Part shown: positions 38,062 to 46,589 of the stretch, piece after piece
Layout of the letters: the number at the start of each line of letters is the position of its first letter
Numbering within the stretch: position 1 is the stretch's first letter
Source of the DNA: Acidobacteriota bacterium
Lineage (GTDB): Bacteria; Acidobacteriota; Terriglobia; Bryobacterales; Bryobacteraceae
Direction: 5' to 3'
DNA: 64,000 nucleotides
Assembly: GCA_947470805.1 (NCBI GenBank)
Contig: CANIVU010000006.1
Location: 84,733 to 148,732 of the forward strand
Notes under the pieces: generated by a model
Database searches by the model: none
What the model was told of the DNA's origin: nothing
What the model saw: only the letters and a program-made list of their open reading frames with translations
Position numbers and translations under genes: made by a program

Positions 38062-38872
38062 CGCAAAGCCTCTCTTCTTGTATCACATCGCCCACATACC
38101 GCTGGAACTGCCGCACCGCCAACTCCGCCGGCATCTCCGTATCGGTCTCGTCCACCAGCATACGTTCCACGTAGTCGTAGACCAAGTCCACATCCCCGGC
38201 GTGGTTGATCGAATGAAACCACATCGACCGCCCGTGTATCTGCAGCAGAATCACATTCGCCAGCGGGCACGGCCCCAGACACCCCGAAACGGTCAAATGA
38301 AACCGCCGCCGCATCCCGCGCTTTTTCCACTGCTGTTTGAACTCAGCCAGCGGCAGCGCCGGAAACCCCTTCTCCGTCTGCCCGCAACAACAGCCGTTGC
38401 AGACAAACAGATGCCCATCCTGCACCCGGATCTGTTTCGACACCCCGTCTTCCCGAGTCACAGAAATCAGCGGACTCTGCCGGTACGCGTAGCTAATCCG
38501 GAACCCCGGCCTCAGCTGCACCGGTTGCCCGTGCGGCGTGTGGCGATAGGCGTCGGCCCACGCCGCCTTACGCTCAAACAACTCCGGCGCCCCAGTCAGC
38601 CCCTTCGCCGTCACCAGCTTTTCCAACGTAGCCACCCAGTGCTGGTAGTATTCACTGCCGTCTTCGTCGGCCTCATCCCGTTCCACCGCCGCCGCCAGCT
38701 CTGCGGAAAGCGCCTCAGCCCACTCCGTCCAACTGAAATAGCCCAACGCCGACAGCCGCACCGCCATCGCAAACGCCTGCGCCTGCCACGGCTCCGCAAA
38801 CACCGGCCCGTCTTCATCCCGAGGCAGACTCGGCAGTTCGCAAAACGCCGCGGGAAACTCAAGCCCGCTCAA
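38054..38872 (-). CDS. Nitrile hydratase activator fused to a [2Fe-2S] ferredoxin-like domain
   Basis: A TTG start overlapping the end of the beta-subunit gene gives 272 residues. Residues 1-120 match nitrile hydratase activators of the P14K/NhlE type (EPWQAQAFAMAVRLSALGYFSWTEWAEAL; YYQHWVATLEKLV; RHTPHGQPVQL). Residues 150-240 form a thioredoxin-like ferredoxin domain: HLFVCNGCCCGQ (Cys158, 161, 162, 163) and VSGCLGPCPLAN (Cys198, 202). Known activators are about half this length and lack the second domain. The fusion suggests that cobalt insertion or cysteine oxidation of the alpha subunit is assisted by a metal or Fe-S site. Confidence 0.82.
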   Translation of the reverse strand: MSGLEFPAAFCELPSLPRDEDGPVFAEPWQAQAFAMAVRLSALGYFSWTEWAEALSAELAAAVERDEADEDGSEYYQHWVATLEKLVTAKGLTGAPELFERKAAWADAYRHTPHGQPVQLRPGFRISYAYRQSPLISVTREDGVSKQIRVQDGHLFVCNGCCCGQTEKGFPALPLAEFKQQWKKRGMRRRFHLTVSGCLGPCPLANVILLQIHGRSMWFHSINHAGDVDLVYDYVERMLVDETDTEMPAELAVRQFQRYVGDVIQEERLCVE

Positions 38873-39527
38873 GATAGTCGTCCCACAAATCCAGATAAAC
38901 GAAGTCGTGCGCCGATGCCTCCGGCCCCCACAACTCCCGCGCGCTGAACCGCACCGCGTACACATGCTGCCGCTTCGGCCCACGCCCATCGGCATTGGTA
39001 TCAGGGAAATTGTGTACCCCGTGGTCCCGGTCAATCACGCCCATCTTCCCGCGCGCATACCGCGGCAACCGCGTGTGCCCCAGCGGTTGTATGTTGAGTG
39101 CCCGCACCCGCTCACCGGCCCGAAACTTCGGCACAATCCCCGGCTCGTAGCTCGACGGAATGTTCCGGTTCAACGCCACCGCCGGCACCATCTCCGGTGT
39201 CAACGCCGGCGTCAGCCTCTCACTCCCTGCCGCCGCCCTTCCCGACTCCACTTCCTCGCGCGTCACCGTCCCCGTCTTGATCAGCAGCGTGACCATCCGC
39301 GTGAACCACTTTTCGTAGTAGCTCATGCGCAGGTACTCCGCCGGAGGAAGCATTTCAATAAAATACCGGCCGGTGTCGATATTCCATTTCCGCCAGGGTC
39401 CAAGCGCGCGCGTAATCGCGTAAACCCGCCCCTCCCAAACCTCGTGAAACACCGGCTCGGTCGCCTCCGGATCCTGCGGGACACGTCCAAAACCGTGCAT
39501 CCCCCCCATATCGTGGATGCCGTTCAT
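38859..39527 (-). CDS. nthB: Nitrile hydratase beta subunit
   Basis: The 222-residue protein begins [16 protein letters not shown], the near-invariant start of beta subunits, and has [39 protein letters not shown] and the C-terminal SH3-like part ([50 protein letters not shown]). It forms the heterodimer with the alpha subunit and shapes the nitrile pocket. The ATG overlaps the alpha stop by four bases. Confidence 0.97.
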   Translation of the reverse strand: MNGIHDMGGMHGFGRVPQDPEATEPVFHEVWEGRVYAITRALGPWRKWNIDTGRYFIEMLPPAEYLRMSYYEKWFTRMVTLLIKTGTVTREEVESGRAAAGSERLTPALTPEMVPAVALNRNIPSSYEPGIVPKFRAGERVRALNIQPLGHTRLPRYARGKMGVIDRDHGVHNFPDTNADGRGPKRQHVYAVRFSARELWGPEASAHDFVYLDLWDDYLERA

Positions 39528-40183
39528 TTCGCCACCTGCTTCGGAGACGCCAGGTTCTCCACGCCAATCATCGAATTCCGCGTCACCAGCGCAGCCAGCG
39601 CCGCCTCGTCCAGATCCTCCGTGCCCGCCGGACGTTCCGGAATCACCAGATAGCGAAGTTCAGCCGTACTATCCCACACCCGGACCTCAACATCAGCCGC
39701 CAGTTCCAGCCCAAACTCCTGCAACACCCCACGCGGATCAATAACCGCCCGGGACCGGTAGGCGTTCGACTTATACCAGGCCGGCGGCAGCCCCAGCACC
39801 GGCCACGGATAGCAGGAGCAAAGCGTGCAAACCACCACATTCTGGATCTTCGGAGTATTCTCCAGGGCAACCATATGCTCGCCCTGCACGCCCAGAAACC
39901 CAAATTCCGCAATCGCCGTCGACGCATCGGCCAGCAGACGCGCCTTATACGCCGCGTCCGTCCAAGCCCGCGCCACCACCCGCGCCCCGTTTCGCGGACC
40001 GACCTTATGTTCGTACGTATCAACCAGCGCATCCAGCGCCGCCGGGTCCACCAGCCCCTTCTCAACCAGCAGCGATTCAAGGGACTTCACCCGCAAACTA
40101 ATATCCGACGGGACCGTCTGATGTTGATGATCGGCCTGCTGGGCCTCACCGCCAGACGCGGACTCTGCTCCGGTAACGCTCAT
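39524..40183 (-). CDS. nthA: Cobalt-type nitrile hydratase alpha subunit
   Basis: The 219-residue product has the metal motif [14 protein letters not shown] with Cys119, Cys122, Ser123 and Cys124. Threonine at position 120 marks the cobalt type; iron enzymes have serine there. The substrate region [23 protein letters not shown] is also typical. Nitrile hydratase converts nitriles to amides in the cytoplasm. It is the first gene of a six-gene coupled operon: alpha, beta, activator, cbtB, cbtA and a small membrane protein. No amidase gene lies nearby. No clear ribosome site was seen before the ATG. Confidence 0.96.
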   Translation of the reverse strand: MSVTGAESASGGEAQQADHQHQTVPSDISLRVKSLESLLVEKGLVDPAALDALVDTYEHKVGPRNGARVVARAWTDAAYKARLLADASTAIAEFGFLGVQGEHMVALENTPKIQNVVVCTLCSCYPWPVLGLPPAWYKSNAYRSRAVIDPRGVLQEFGLELAADVEVRVWDSTAELRYLVIPERPAGTEDLDEAALAALVTRNSMIGVENLASPKQVAK

Positions 40184-40285
40184 TGCGGCGATGAAACCTC
40201 ATCGGGATGGTTCAATGGAATTCTCCTGGCATCGCGTTAGAATCCGCCATCTTAGCAGGAATTCGAGGTACACGAGAATGAGCAA

Positions 40286-40314
40286 TTGACACTCGCCCCC
40301 TCCAACTCCATAAT
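40286..40314 (+). promoter_or_regulatory. Sigma-70-type promoter of the small membrane protein gene
   Basis: TTGACA is followed after 17 bases by CATAAT, a near-perfect consensus promoter. Transcription would begin near 40321, and AGGA eight bases before the ATG at 40337 serves as the ribosome site. Confidence 0.7.
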
Positions 40315-40336
40315 TCCAAGGAACAGGATCCCCCCA

Positions 40337-40756
40337 ATGGCCAATCCGCACCCCAAAATCGCCACCCCCTGGTACTTCTGGGCCGTCGCCGTCCTCGCGA
40401 TCGTCTGGAACGGTCTCGGCATCGTCCTCTGGGGCGGAACCACGTTCACGCCAACCAGCTTCCTCGAGGGCATGCCGCAAGCCCACCGCGATTACGTAAG
40501 CAGCCTCCCCCTCTGGAGCACATTCACTTGGGGCCTCGGCGTCATCGGCGGCACCGCCGGCTCCATCCTGCTGCTCCTCCGCCACCGTCTTTCGGTACCG
40601 GTATTCGCCGCCTCCCTCTTCGGCGCCGTGACAAACTCGCTCGTCTATGTCACCAACCCACCGCCGCCCGGCTTCTTCAATCCGGGGCTAACCCTCTTCA
40701 TCACCGGCTTCGCCCTCTTCCTTCTCTGGTTCGCCCACAGCAGACAGCAGCGCTGA
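40337..40756 (+). CDS. Four-span integral membrane protein, function unknown
   Basis: The 139-residue product has four hydrophobic segments (YFWAVAVLAIVWNGLGIVLW; TWGLGVIGGTAGSILLLL; VPVFAASLFGAVTNSLVYV; TLFITGFALFLLWF) and a polar loop HRDYVSSLPLWST. It resembles small inner-membrane proteins found in many Proteobacteria and Acidobacteria without known role. It is divergent from the nitrile hydratase operon and has its own consensus promoter. The 155 bases after it are AT-richer and hold no gene that could be supported. Confidence 0.75.
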   Translation: MANPHPKIATPWYFWAVAVLAIVWNGLGIVLWGGTTFTPTSFLEGMPQAHRDYVSSLPLWSTFTWGLGVIGGTAGSILLLLRHRLSVPVFAASLFGAVTNSLVYVTNPPPPGFFNPGLTLFITGFALFLLWFAHSRQQR

Positions 40757-40911
40757 AGCCCCTCCAAATTGCCCCCTGTGGAAAAGTCGGTCACAAGGCA
40801 AATGACTTTATTTTCAAACCGCTAACCCCCGCTTCCCCAAACACCTACAGCCAAATCCAAAAACCCCAAGCCGCCGGTTACTAGCCAACCCCTCCCTAGA
40901 CTAAAGGGAGT

Positions 40912-41526
40912 ATGGCACTTCAAAACCATTCCAATCGACGCGCCGAATCCGCCCGGATCAACGGCGCCAAAAGCCAGGGCCCGAAAACGCCCGAAGGCCT
41001 CCTCAAAGCAAGAACCAGCTCTCTAACCCATGGTCTCTTCGCAAACGAAGAAACCCTCAAAGCCTCGGTAAGCCAGGAAGGCTTCCTAAAGTTAAGGGAA
41101 TCCTTCTACAAATACTGGAACCCCGAAGACGAATACATCGCCACCCGTGTCGATGAACTCACCTTCGCCCACTGGGAACTGGCCCGATTGATGCTAGTCC
41201 GCCGCTCCGAACTAGCCGAACTCCACTTGAACACCGGCGGAGTCCTCCAAGCCGAACTAGAAGCCTGCAAACCCGGATCCCTGGTCTACCGCCTGGAGGT
41301 CAGAATCAATCGCCACCAGTCCACGATCTCAAGACTGGAACGCGACATCATGCGCCTAAAGAAATTCGCGGCCATGCAAGGACCCTCCCAAGAGTCATTG
41401 AAAACAAACGACGAGCCCGAAACGCCGCCGCCAACGGAGTCTGAAACCGCCGAAATCCCGGCCCCAACGCCGGCCCAAACCATCGTCAACAGCCCGCCCG
41501 CTGGCGAAATCCAGCCCGTAATGTAA
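40912..41526 (+). CDS. Protein of the NGAKSQGPKTPEG family, function unknown
   Basis: The 204-residue protein starts with ARINGAKSQGPKTPEGLLKART and SLTHGLFA, a signature found in many multi-copy proteins of Acidobacteria and Planctomycetes with no assigned role. The middle is helical (residues 60-160), the tail Pro/Glu-rich and probably disordered. It lacks a signal peptide. A TAGACT box nine bases before the ATG is a likely -10 element, leaving almost no leader. Its codon use is less GC-rich than its neighbours. Confidence 0.7.
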   Translation: MALQNHSNRRAESARINGAKSQGPKTPEGLLKARTSSLTHGLFANEETLKASVSQEGFLKLRESFYKYWNPEDEYIATRVDELTFAHWELARLMLVRRSELAELHLNTGGVLQAELEACKPGSLVYRLEVRINRHQSTISRLERDIMRLKKFAAMQGPSQESLKTNDEPETPPPTESETAEIPAPTPAQTIVNSPPAGEIQPVM

Positions 41527-41539
41527 CCCCAAAATGCCC

Positions 41540-41561
41540 GGACCACACCCGAAGTGTGTCC
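41540..41561. terminator. Possible bidirectional hairpin between convergent genes
   Basis: GGACCACAC and GTGTGTCC pair with one bulged base in the 47-base gap between two convergent genes. There is no T-run on either strand, so termination here is only suggested. Confidence 0.3.
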
Positions 41562-41573
41562 AAAGATTCGGCC

Positions 41574-42974
41574 CTACGCCAGCATCTTCGTCGCCACCTT
41601 CCCCGCCACATCCGTCAGCCGGAACGGCCGCCCGCCATACATAAAAGTCAGCCGGTCATGCTGCAGCCCCATCAAATGCAGCATCGTCGCGTGCATGTCG
41701 TTAATGTGCATCCGGTCCTCGACCGCGTAATACCCAAACTCATCCGTCGCCCCATACACAAACCCCTTCTTCACCCCCGCCCCGGCCATCCACATCGAGT
41801 ACCCATACGGGCTATGATCCCGCCCATCCCCGGCCTCGGCAATCGGCGTCCGCCCAAACTCGCCACCCCAAATCACCAGCGTCTCCTCCAACAACCCGCG
41901 CGCTTTCAAATCCGTCAACAACCCCGCAATCGGCCGGTCCACCGCCAGCGCCGTCCGCGTATGCAGCCGAACAAGCTCACTATGCGCATCCCAACCCACC
42001 TCGTTCCCCGGCCCATACTCGTGGTTAATCTGGATGAACCGCACATTCCGCTCCGCCAACCGCCGCGCCATCAAACACTGCCACCCGAAATCAGCCGTCT
42101 CCGGCGCGTCCATCCCGTATAACTTCTTAGTAACTTCACTCTCTTTACTAACATCAAACGCCTCCGGAGCCTCCGTCTGCATCCGGAACGCCAACTCAAA
42201 ACTCTGTATCCGCGCCTCCAACTCCGGGTCCTGCTGCCGTCGCGCCGCGCTCGACGCATTGATCTTCTGAATCATGTCCAACTCATACCGCTGCTGCTCC
42301 GCCGTCAGCCCATAATTCTTCAAATGCTCAATCGGCTCGTTGATATTCTCAATCGCCATCCCGCCCAGCCCCACCGCCGTGCCCTGATACGCCGCCGGCA
42401 AAAATCCCGAACTCCACTTCTTCGCCCCGCCATGCGACAACCCCGGCTTCAAAGTAATATACGCCGGTAAGTTCCGATTTTCCGTCCCCAGCCCGTAAAT
42501 CACCCACGACCCCATACTCGGCCGAGTAAATGTATTCGACCCCGTATGCAGCTGCAACGTCGCCCCGCCATGCGCGACACTGTCCCCAACCATCGAACGA
42601 ATCACACACAAGTCATCGGCGTGCCGCGCCACATGCGGGAATAACTCGCTGATCTCAATCCCGCTCTGCCCGTGCTTCTTGAACTCCCACGGCGACTTCA
42701 ACAACCCCTGCACATTGTTCTCCGCGAACGTCAGCGGCCGCTTAAACGGCAACGGCTTCCCGTGATCGCGAATCAACCGCGGCTTCGGATCAAATGTGTC
42801 CAAATGCGACGGCCCGCCATGCATGAACATGAAGATCACGCGCTTGGCCTTCGCCGGAAAATGCGGAGCCCGTGCCGCCAGCGGATTCGCCGCCTCCGCC
42901 ATCAGCCCCTGCAGGCCCATCAACCCGAACCCGCACGCCGCCCGGCGCAACAAATACCGACGCGATACTGACAT
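41574..42974 (-). CDS. DUF1501 domain-containing exported protein
   Basis: The ATG of MSVSRRYLLRRAACGFG is preceded by GAGGGA and opens a Tat-like leader. The 466-residue product has the sulfatase-related DUF1501 fold: KRVIFMFMHGGPSHLDTFDPKP, VIRSMVGDSVAHGGATLQLHTG, VIWGGEFGRTPIAEAGDGRDHSPYGYSMWMAGAGVKKG. Role unknown; it is almost always the partner of a PSD1 cytochrome protein, encoded here just upstream with eight bases between stop and start. Confidence 0.93.
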   Translation of the reverse strand: MSVSRRYLLRRAACGFGLMGLQGLMAEAANPLAARAPHFPAKAKRVIFMFMHGGPSHLDTFDPKPRLIRDHGKPLPFKRPLTFAENNVQGLLKSPWEFKKHGQSGIEISELFPHVARHADDLCVIRSMVGDSVAHGGATLQLHTGSNTFTRPSMGSWVIYGLGTENRNLPAYITLKPGLSHGGAKKWSSGFLPAAYQGTAVGLGGMAIENINEPIEHLKNYGLTAEQQRYELDMIQKINASSAARRQQDPELEARIQSFELAFRMQTEAPEAFDVSKESEVTKKLYGMDAPETADFGWQCLMARRLAERNVRFIQINHEYGPGNEVGWDAHSELVRLHTRTALAVDRPIAGLLTDLKARGLLEETLVIWGGEFGRTPIAEAGDGRDHSPYGYSMWMAGAGVKKGFVYGATDEFGYYAVEDRMHINDMHATMLHLMGLQHDRLTFMYGGRPFRLTDVAGKVATKMLA

Positions 42975-42982
42975 AAGTTCCC

Positions 42983-45529
42983 TCACGGCACGTAGATAAA
43001 ATCGTTCGACGCAATCAGCGTCCGGCACAGGCTCGCCCACGCCAGCAGCCGCCCCTCATCGTTCCCCGGCAACTTCGGGAACCCGGCCATATACGCCAAA
43101 CTCCCCTGCACCTCGCCCGCCCCCGGCGTCCGGCCCAACACCGTCTCCCACGCCTCGCGCACCCGCCCGGCATCGTCCGTCCCGCTCTTCAGCAGCTTCG
43201 AGGCCAGCGCCCGCGACCGCTCTGTCACAAACTTGCTGTTCATCATATACAGCGCCTGCGGAGCCACGTTCGTCTGCTCCCGGATTTCCGTCGAAGTCGT
43301 CGCATCGCCAAAATCAAACAGCGTAAACAGCGTCGACAAATTCGACCGCCGCAACGGCAGATACACCGTCCGGCGCTTGGAATCATCCGGGTGCATCGAC
43401 TTACGCGCATCGCTAAACTCGTTGTCCGTCCCCGTCCCGCTCGTCAACGCCCCGCCCATCGCCAGGTCCAGGCTCCCGTCCAACAACAACAGCGAATCCC
43501 GAATCTCCTCCACCGTCTTCCGCCGCATAGGAAACCTCGTCCACAACCGGTTATCGGCGTCTTTCTCGGCGTTCGCCGCCGAAGTCTCCCCGCTCATCTG
43601 GTAGGCCTCGGAAGCCATAATCAGCCGGTGCATCGCCTTGAACGACGAGCCCCGCCTCACAAACTCCGCCGCCAGCCAGTCCAGCAATTCCGGATGCGTC
43701 GGCCGCTCCCCCGCCACCCCGAAGTTACTCGGCGTCCGCACCAACCCCTGCCCAAAATGTCCCTGCCAGATCCGGTTCACCATCACCCGCAACGGCAGCG
43801 GATGCCCGCCATCGGCCATCCAGTTGGCAAGCTCACGCCGCCCGCTCCCAGCCCGCACCGCGGTTTGATTCCCCCCTGCCAGCACCACCGGAAACTGCTT
43901 GGCAACCAGGTCCCCCTTCGCCTCCGGGTTCCCCCGCACGAACACGTGCTGGTCGACAGACTTATCCTCCGCAACCCCGCAAGCAAACGGCGGCTCAACC
44001 GGCGCCGCGGCCTGAACGGCCTTCAACTCCGTCTTCAACTTCGCCACCGCCTCGGAGTCCTTCTCCGGCAGCCCCAACGGCCCCTTCGCCGCCACAACTT
44101 CCGTATAAAACCGGTTCAGCCCCGCCGGAAACTTCGGCGCCTCTTTCAAAATCCCGGCCTTGAAATCGGCCTGCGCCTTCTCCCGCCGCGCCACCTCGGC
44201 AAAGTAGTTCGCCTGATACGCCGCCGCGTCGCCATTCTTATACCAGTCCTCCAGGTGAATCCGGCGCTCCTTGTTCGGCTTCAAGTAAGCAACCCACCGC
44301 GCCAGCACCGCCGCGTCCAACGACGCATCCACCGCCCCCGTCTTCGCCGCCAACATATACCGCGCAATGTCCGGCGCCAGCCGCTCCCGCCACTTCCGCG
44401 CCTCCGCCGCCACCGCGCCATCAATCTCCTTCTGCTTCTCCGCCACCCGCTTCTGGTGCGCGTTCCACGGCTCCAACTCGGCCTTCCCCGCCAGCGGCAC
44501 ATAGAACAGCTTCGACACTGTTCCCTCGATCTGCTCAAACTGCCGCGTGCTCGCAAAGATCGAAGCCAGCGAGTAATAATCCTTCGTCGTCACCGGGTCA
44601 AACTTATGGTCATGGCACCGCGCGCAAGAAATCGTCAGCCCCAGAAACGCCTTCCCGACCACGTCAATCTGTTCATCGACGGCGTCATAGAACATCTTGA
44701 CCTTGTCCTGTTCGGCAACTAACTTTGGCCCCAGCGCCAGAAACCCGGTTGCGATGATGCCAGCCGTGTTCACCTCCTGCCCCGCCGGCGGCGGCAACAG
44801 GTCGCCCGCAATCTGGTTCCGCACAAACTCCGGAAACGGCATGTCCCGGTTGAAGGCGTCGATCACCCAATCCCGATACTTCCACGCATGCGGATACCGG
44901 TAGTCCTCATCGGCCCCCGTCGAATCGGCATACCGCGCCACGTCCATCCAATGCCGGCCCCACTTCTCGCCATACCGGGGAGAAGCCAGAAACCGCTCCA
45001 CCGCCGCCGCAAACGCCCCCGGCGAGATGTCGGCCATAAACAACCGCACGTCCTCCGCCGTCGGCGGCAAGCCAGTCAGGTCAAACGCCGCCCGGCGCAA
45101 CAGCGTCAATCGGTCCACCGGCCCCGCCGGCGTCAACCCGCGCTCGGCCCGCCTGGCGCGCAAAAACTCATCGATCGACTTCCCCGTCCCCGGCTTCAGC
45201 GGCTGAAACGCCCAGTGATCGGTACCGCCTTTGGAAACAGTCTTCGGCCAAGGCGCACCGGCGCGAGCCCATTCGCTCAACGCGCCCAACTCGTCGCCCT
45301 TAAGCTTCCCGGTGGGCGGCATCTTCACCTTGCCGTCGTATGAAATCGCCGCAGCCAGCCGTTCAGCGGCCTTCGAAACACCCACCCCGCTGGCAAAGTC
45401 GACGCCCGCCATCGCCGCCGTCCCCGAGTGGCAAGCGAGACACTTCGCCGCCAGCACCGGCCGCACCCGTTCTTCGAATCCCGCCTGTCCCCAGGCGCAC
45501 ACCGCGAACAGCAGCAAATAGCGCATCAC
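42983..45529 (-). CDS. PSD1/DUF1549/DUF1553 exported protein with haem c motifs
   Basis: The 848-residue protein has a short signal peptide (MRYLLLFAVCAWG) and a CLACHSGTAAM haem motif. DUF1549 follows (RLTLLRRAAFDLTGLPPTAEDV, GRHWMDVARYADS) with a second motif CARCHDHKFDP, and DUF1553 ends the protein (RRELANWMADGGHPLPLRVMVNRIWQGHFG; RRSNLSTLFTLFD). The GTG start is favoured over the ATG one codon later because TACACT lies six bases before it. The protein probably works with the DUF1501 partner outside the cytoplasm on polymers, but the reaction is not established. Confidence 0.93.
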   Translation of the reverse strand: MMRYLLLFAVCAWGQAGFEERVRPVLAAKCLACHSGTAAMAGVDFASGVGVSKAAERLAAAISYDGKVKMPPTGKLKGDELGALSEWARAGAPWPKTVSKGGTDHWAFQPLKPGTGKSIDEFLRARRAERGLTPAGPVDRLTLLRRAAFDLTGLPPTAEDVRLFMADISPGAFAAAVERFLASPRYGEKWGRHWMDVARYADSTGADEDYRYPHAWKYRDWVIDAFNRDMPFPEFVRNQIAGDLLPPPAGQEVNTAGIIATGFLALGPKLVAEQDKVKMFYDAVDEQIDVVGKAFLGLTISCARCHDHKFDPVTTKDYYSLASIFASTRQFEQIEGTVSKLFYVPLAGKAELEPWNAHQKRVAEKQKEIDGAVAAEARKWRERLAPDIARYMLAAKTGAVDASLDAAVLARWVAYLKPNKERRIHLEDWYKNGDAAAYQANYFAEVARREKAQADFKAGILKEAPKFPAGLNRFYTEVVAAKGPLGLPEKDSEAVAKLKTELKAVQAAAPVEPPFACGVAEDKSVDQHVFVRGNPEAKGDLVAKQFPVVLAGGNQTAVRAGSGRRELANWMADGGHPLPLRVMVNRIWQGHFGQGLVRTPSNFGVAGERPTHPELLDWLAAEFVRRGSSFKAMHRLIMASEAYQMSGETSAANAEKDADNRLWTRFPMRRKTVEEIRDSLLLLDGSLDLAMGGALTSGTGTDNEFSDARKSMHPDDSKRRTVYLPLRRSNLSTLFTLFDFGDATTSTEIREQTNVAPQALYMMNSKFVTERSRALASKLLKSGTDDAGRVREAWETVLGRTPGAGEVQGSLAYMAGFPKLPGNDEGRLLAWASLCRTLIASNDFIYVP

Positions 45530-45535
45530 TAAAGA

Positions 45536-45541
45536 AGTGTA
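45536..45541 (-). promoter_or_regulatory. Putative -10 box (TACACT) of the PSD1 gene, leaderless type
   Basis: Read leftward, TACACT is followed by six bases and the GTG start codon. No ribosome site is present. Confidence 0.45.
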
Positions 45542-45645
45542 AAGGATTTAATCCCGTCCCGCCGCACAGGACCACAGCCTCCCAACCCGGCCGCCCCCGC
45601 AGCCAAGCAGTCAGGACCCCACCAAACCGGTAGCACCGTGCCCAT

Positions 45646-45821
45646 CCCGTCCGCACAACTCGCCGTCAAGCTCCGCCAACCCAACCGCCCGCACGATCCG
45701 CGGACAAACACGCACCCCTACGAAGCCCCGCGAGCCCCGCGCGACGCAACCCGTCCGCACAACTCTCCGTCAAGCTCCGCCAACCCAAAGGCCCGCACGA
45801 TCCGCAGACAAACACGCACCC
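45646..45821. repeat. Two 72-base direct repeats, 104 bases apart
   Basis: Unit 1 is 45646-45717 and unit 2 is 45750-45821; they differ at four positions, counted by eye, and are separated by 32 bases of C-rich sequence. Both begin CCCGTCCGCACAACTC and end GACAAACACGCACCC. On the minus strand both units can be read as a similar peptide (RIVRA.GLAELDGELCGR), which may point to a decayed coding repeat. No terminal inverted repeats or transposase are seen. Confidence 0.85.
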
Positions 45822-45872
45822 TAACCGGGGTCGCACAAACCTTGCCTAGCGCACGCCGCCGCCGTCCAGGGC

Positions 45873-46550
45873 TTAGTTTCCGGTCGCCGTAACCGCCGGC
45901 TTCTTCGTGATCGAATAATCCAGGTATTTGATGATCAGCTCGGTCGTCCCCAGGAAACGCACATCCGCCGTCGATTGGTTCAGCGACGAATACCACAGGT
46001 CGCCCACCTTCCGGAACTCCTGCACCACATACGCACGGCCCACCAGCCACGACATATTTCGCGTCGTCCGGCCCTCCATCCGCACCATGGCCATATCCTT
46101 CATGTTTACGCAACCACGCCCATCGAACGTGAACCGCGTCCGCTTCCGCGCCACCAACTCAAACATCTGACAGCCCGCGCCCTTGGCCGCGTCGCCGGTC
46201 AACGGCCGCAACTCATAGTTATTCGCGTTGACGTTGCCGTCCCGGTCCTTTTTTGCCGCCGCCGCCACTTCGCCTTCCACAATCCGCGTCAGAATCGTCT
46301 TCCGCAGCCCCTCGGCGTTGGTCTTCAAAATCTCGAAACGCTTACTGCCATCGGCGGACGTAATCATCCGCACGTCCATCGTCGCGTCTTCTTTCCACCG
46401 GGCGTTTCGCACGGCGTACTGGCGAGTCGACCGCACCTCATGCACCTGAGCGTCCCGCTGGCGCTCGGCCTGGGCGATCAACGACGCCAGCTCCGCTTCT
46501 CCAGCGGCGGCGACGGACGCGCACAACAGCCCAATAGCCAGTCTTACCAC
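45873..46550 (-). CDS. Exported protein, outer-membrane-lipoprotein-sorting-like, function unknown
   Basis: A GTG start was chosen because it opens the signal peptide (VVRLAIGLLCASVAAAG) and has TATGGT six bases upstream. The 225-residue mature protein is rich in beta strands (ADGSKRFEILKTNAEGLRKTIL; KRTRFTFDGRGCVNMKDMAMVRMEGRTTRN) reminiscent of LolA/LolB-like or MucB-like open barrels. Two cysteines may pair. No firm family was recognised. It is divergent from ridA over a 39-base gap. Confidence 0.65.
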   Translation of the reverse strand: MVRLAIGLLCASVAAAGEAELASLIAQAERQRDAQVHEVRSTRQYAVRNARWKEDATMDVRMITSADGSKRFEILKTNAEGLRKTILTRIVEGEVAAAAKKDRDGNVNANNYELRPLTGDAAKGAGCQMFELVARKRTRFTFDGRGCVNMKDMAMVRMEGRTTRNMSWLVGRAYVVQEFRKVGDLWYSSLNQSTADVRFLGTTELIIKYLDYSITKKPAVTATGN

Positions 46551-46556
46551 GTGCCA

Positions 46557-46583
46557 ACCATAGCAGGTTTTTTCCGATACGAT
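46557..46583. promoter_or_regulatory. Back-to-back -10 boxes for two leaderless genes
   Basis: TATGGT (46557-46562, leftward) and TACGAT (46578-46583, rightward) each lie six bases before their start codon. The two promoters overlap within 39 bases, so the genes cannot easily be transcribed at the same time. The strand-composition switch of the window falls here. Confidence 0.5.
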
Positions 46584-46589
46584 GTTGCG

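Larger units (their letters stand above)
45530..45872. other. 343-base gap without a supported gene
   Basis: Apart from the -10 box at its left end and the pair of 72-base repeats described separately, nothing was recognised here. Short open frames exist on the minus strand but are low-complexity and lack start signals. Confidence 0.5.

Noticed and set aside
40184..40336. Cobalamin or cobalt riboswitch before the nitrile hydratase operon
   Set aside because: The gap is too short for a cobalamin riboswitch and no B12-box (GCCACTG) was found on the operon strand.
40757..40911. Possible DnaA box (TGTGGAAAA) in an AT-richer gap
   Set aside because: A single near-match with one mismatch and no second box; expected by chance.
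40892..40911. Hairpin CTCCCT/AGGGAG hiding a ribosome site before the NGAKSQGPKTPEG-family gene
   Set aside because: The stem is only six bases, the supposed ribosome site is one base from the ATG, and a TAGACT -10 box overlaps it, so the hairpin is probably not transcribed.
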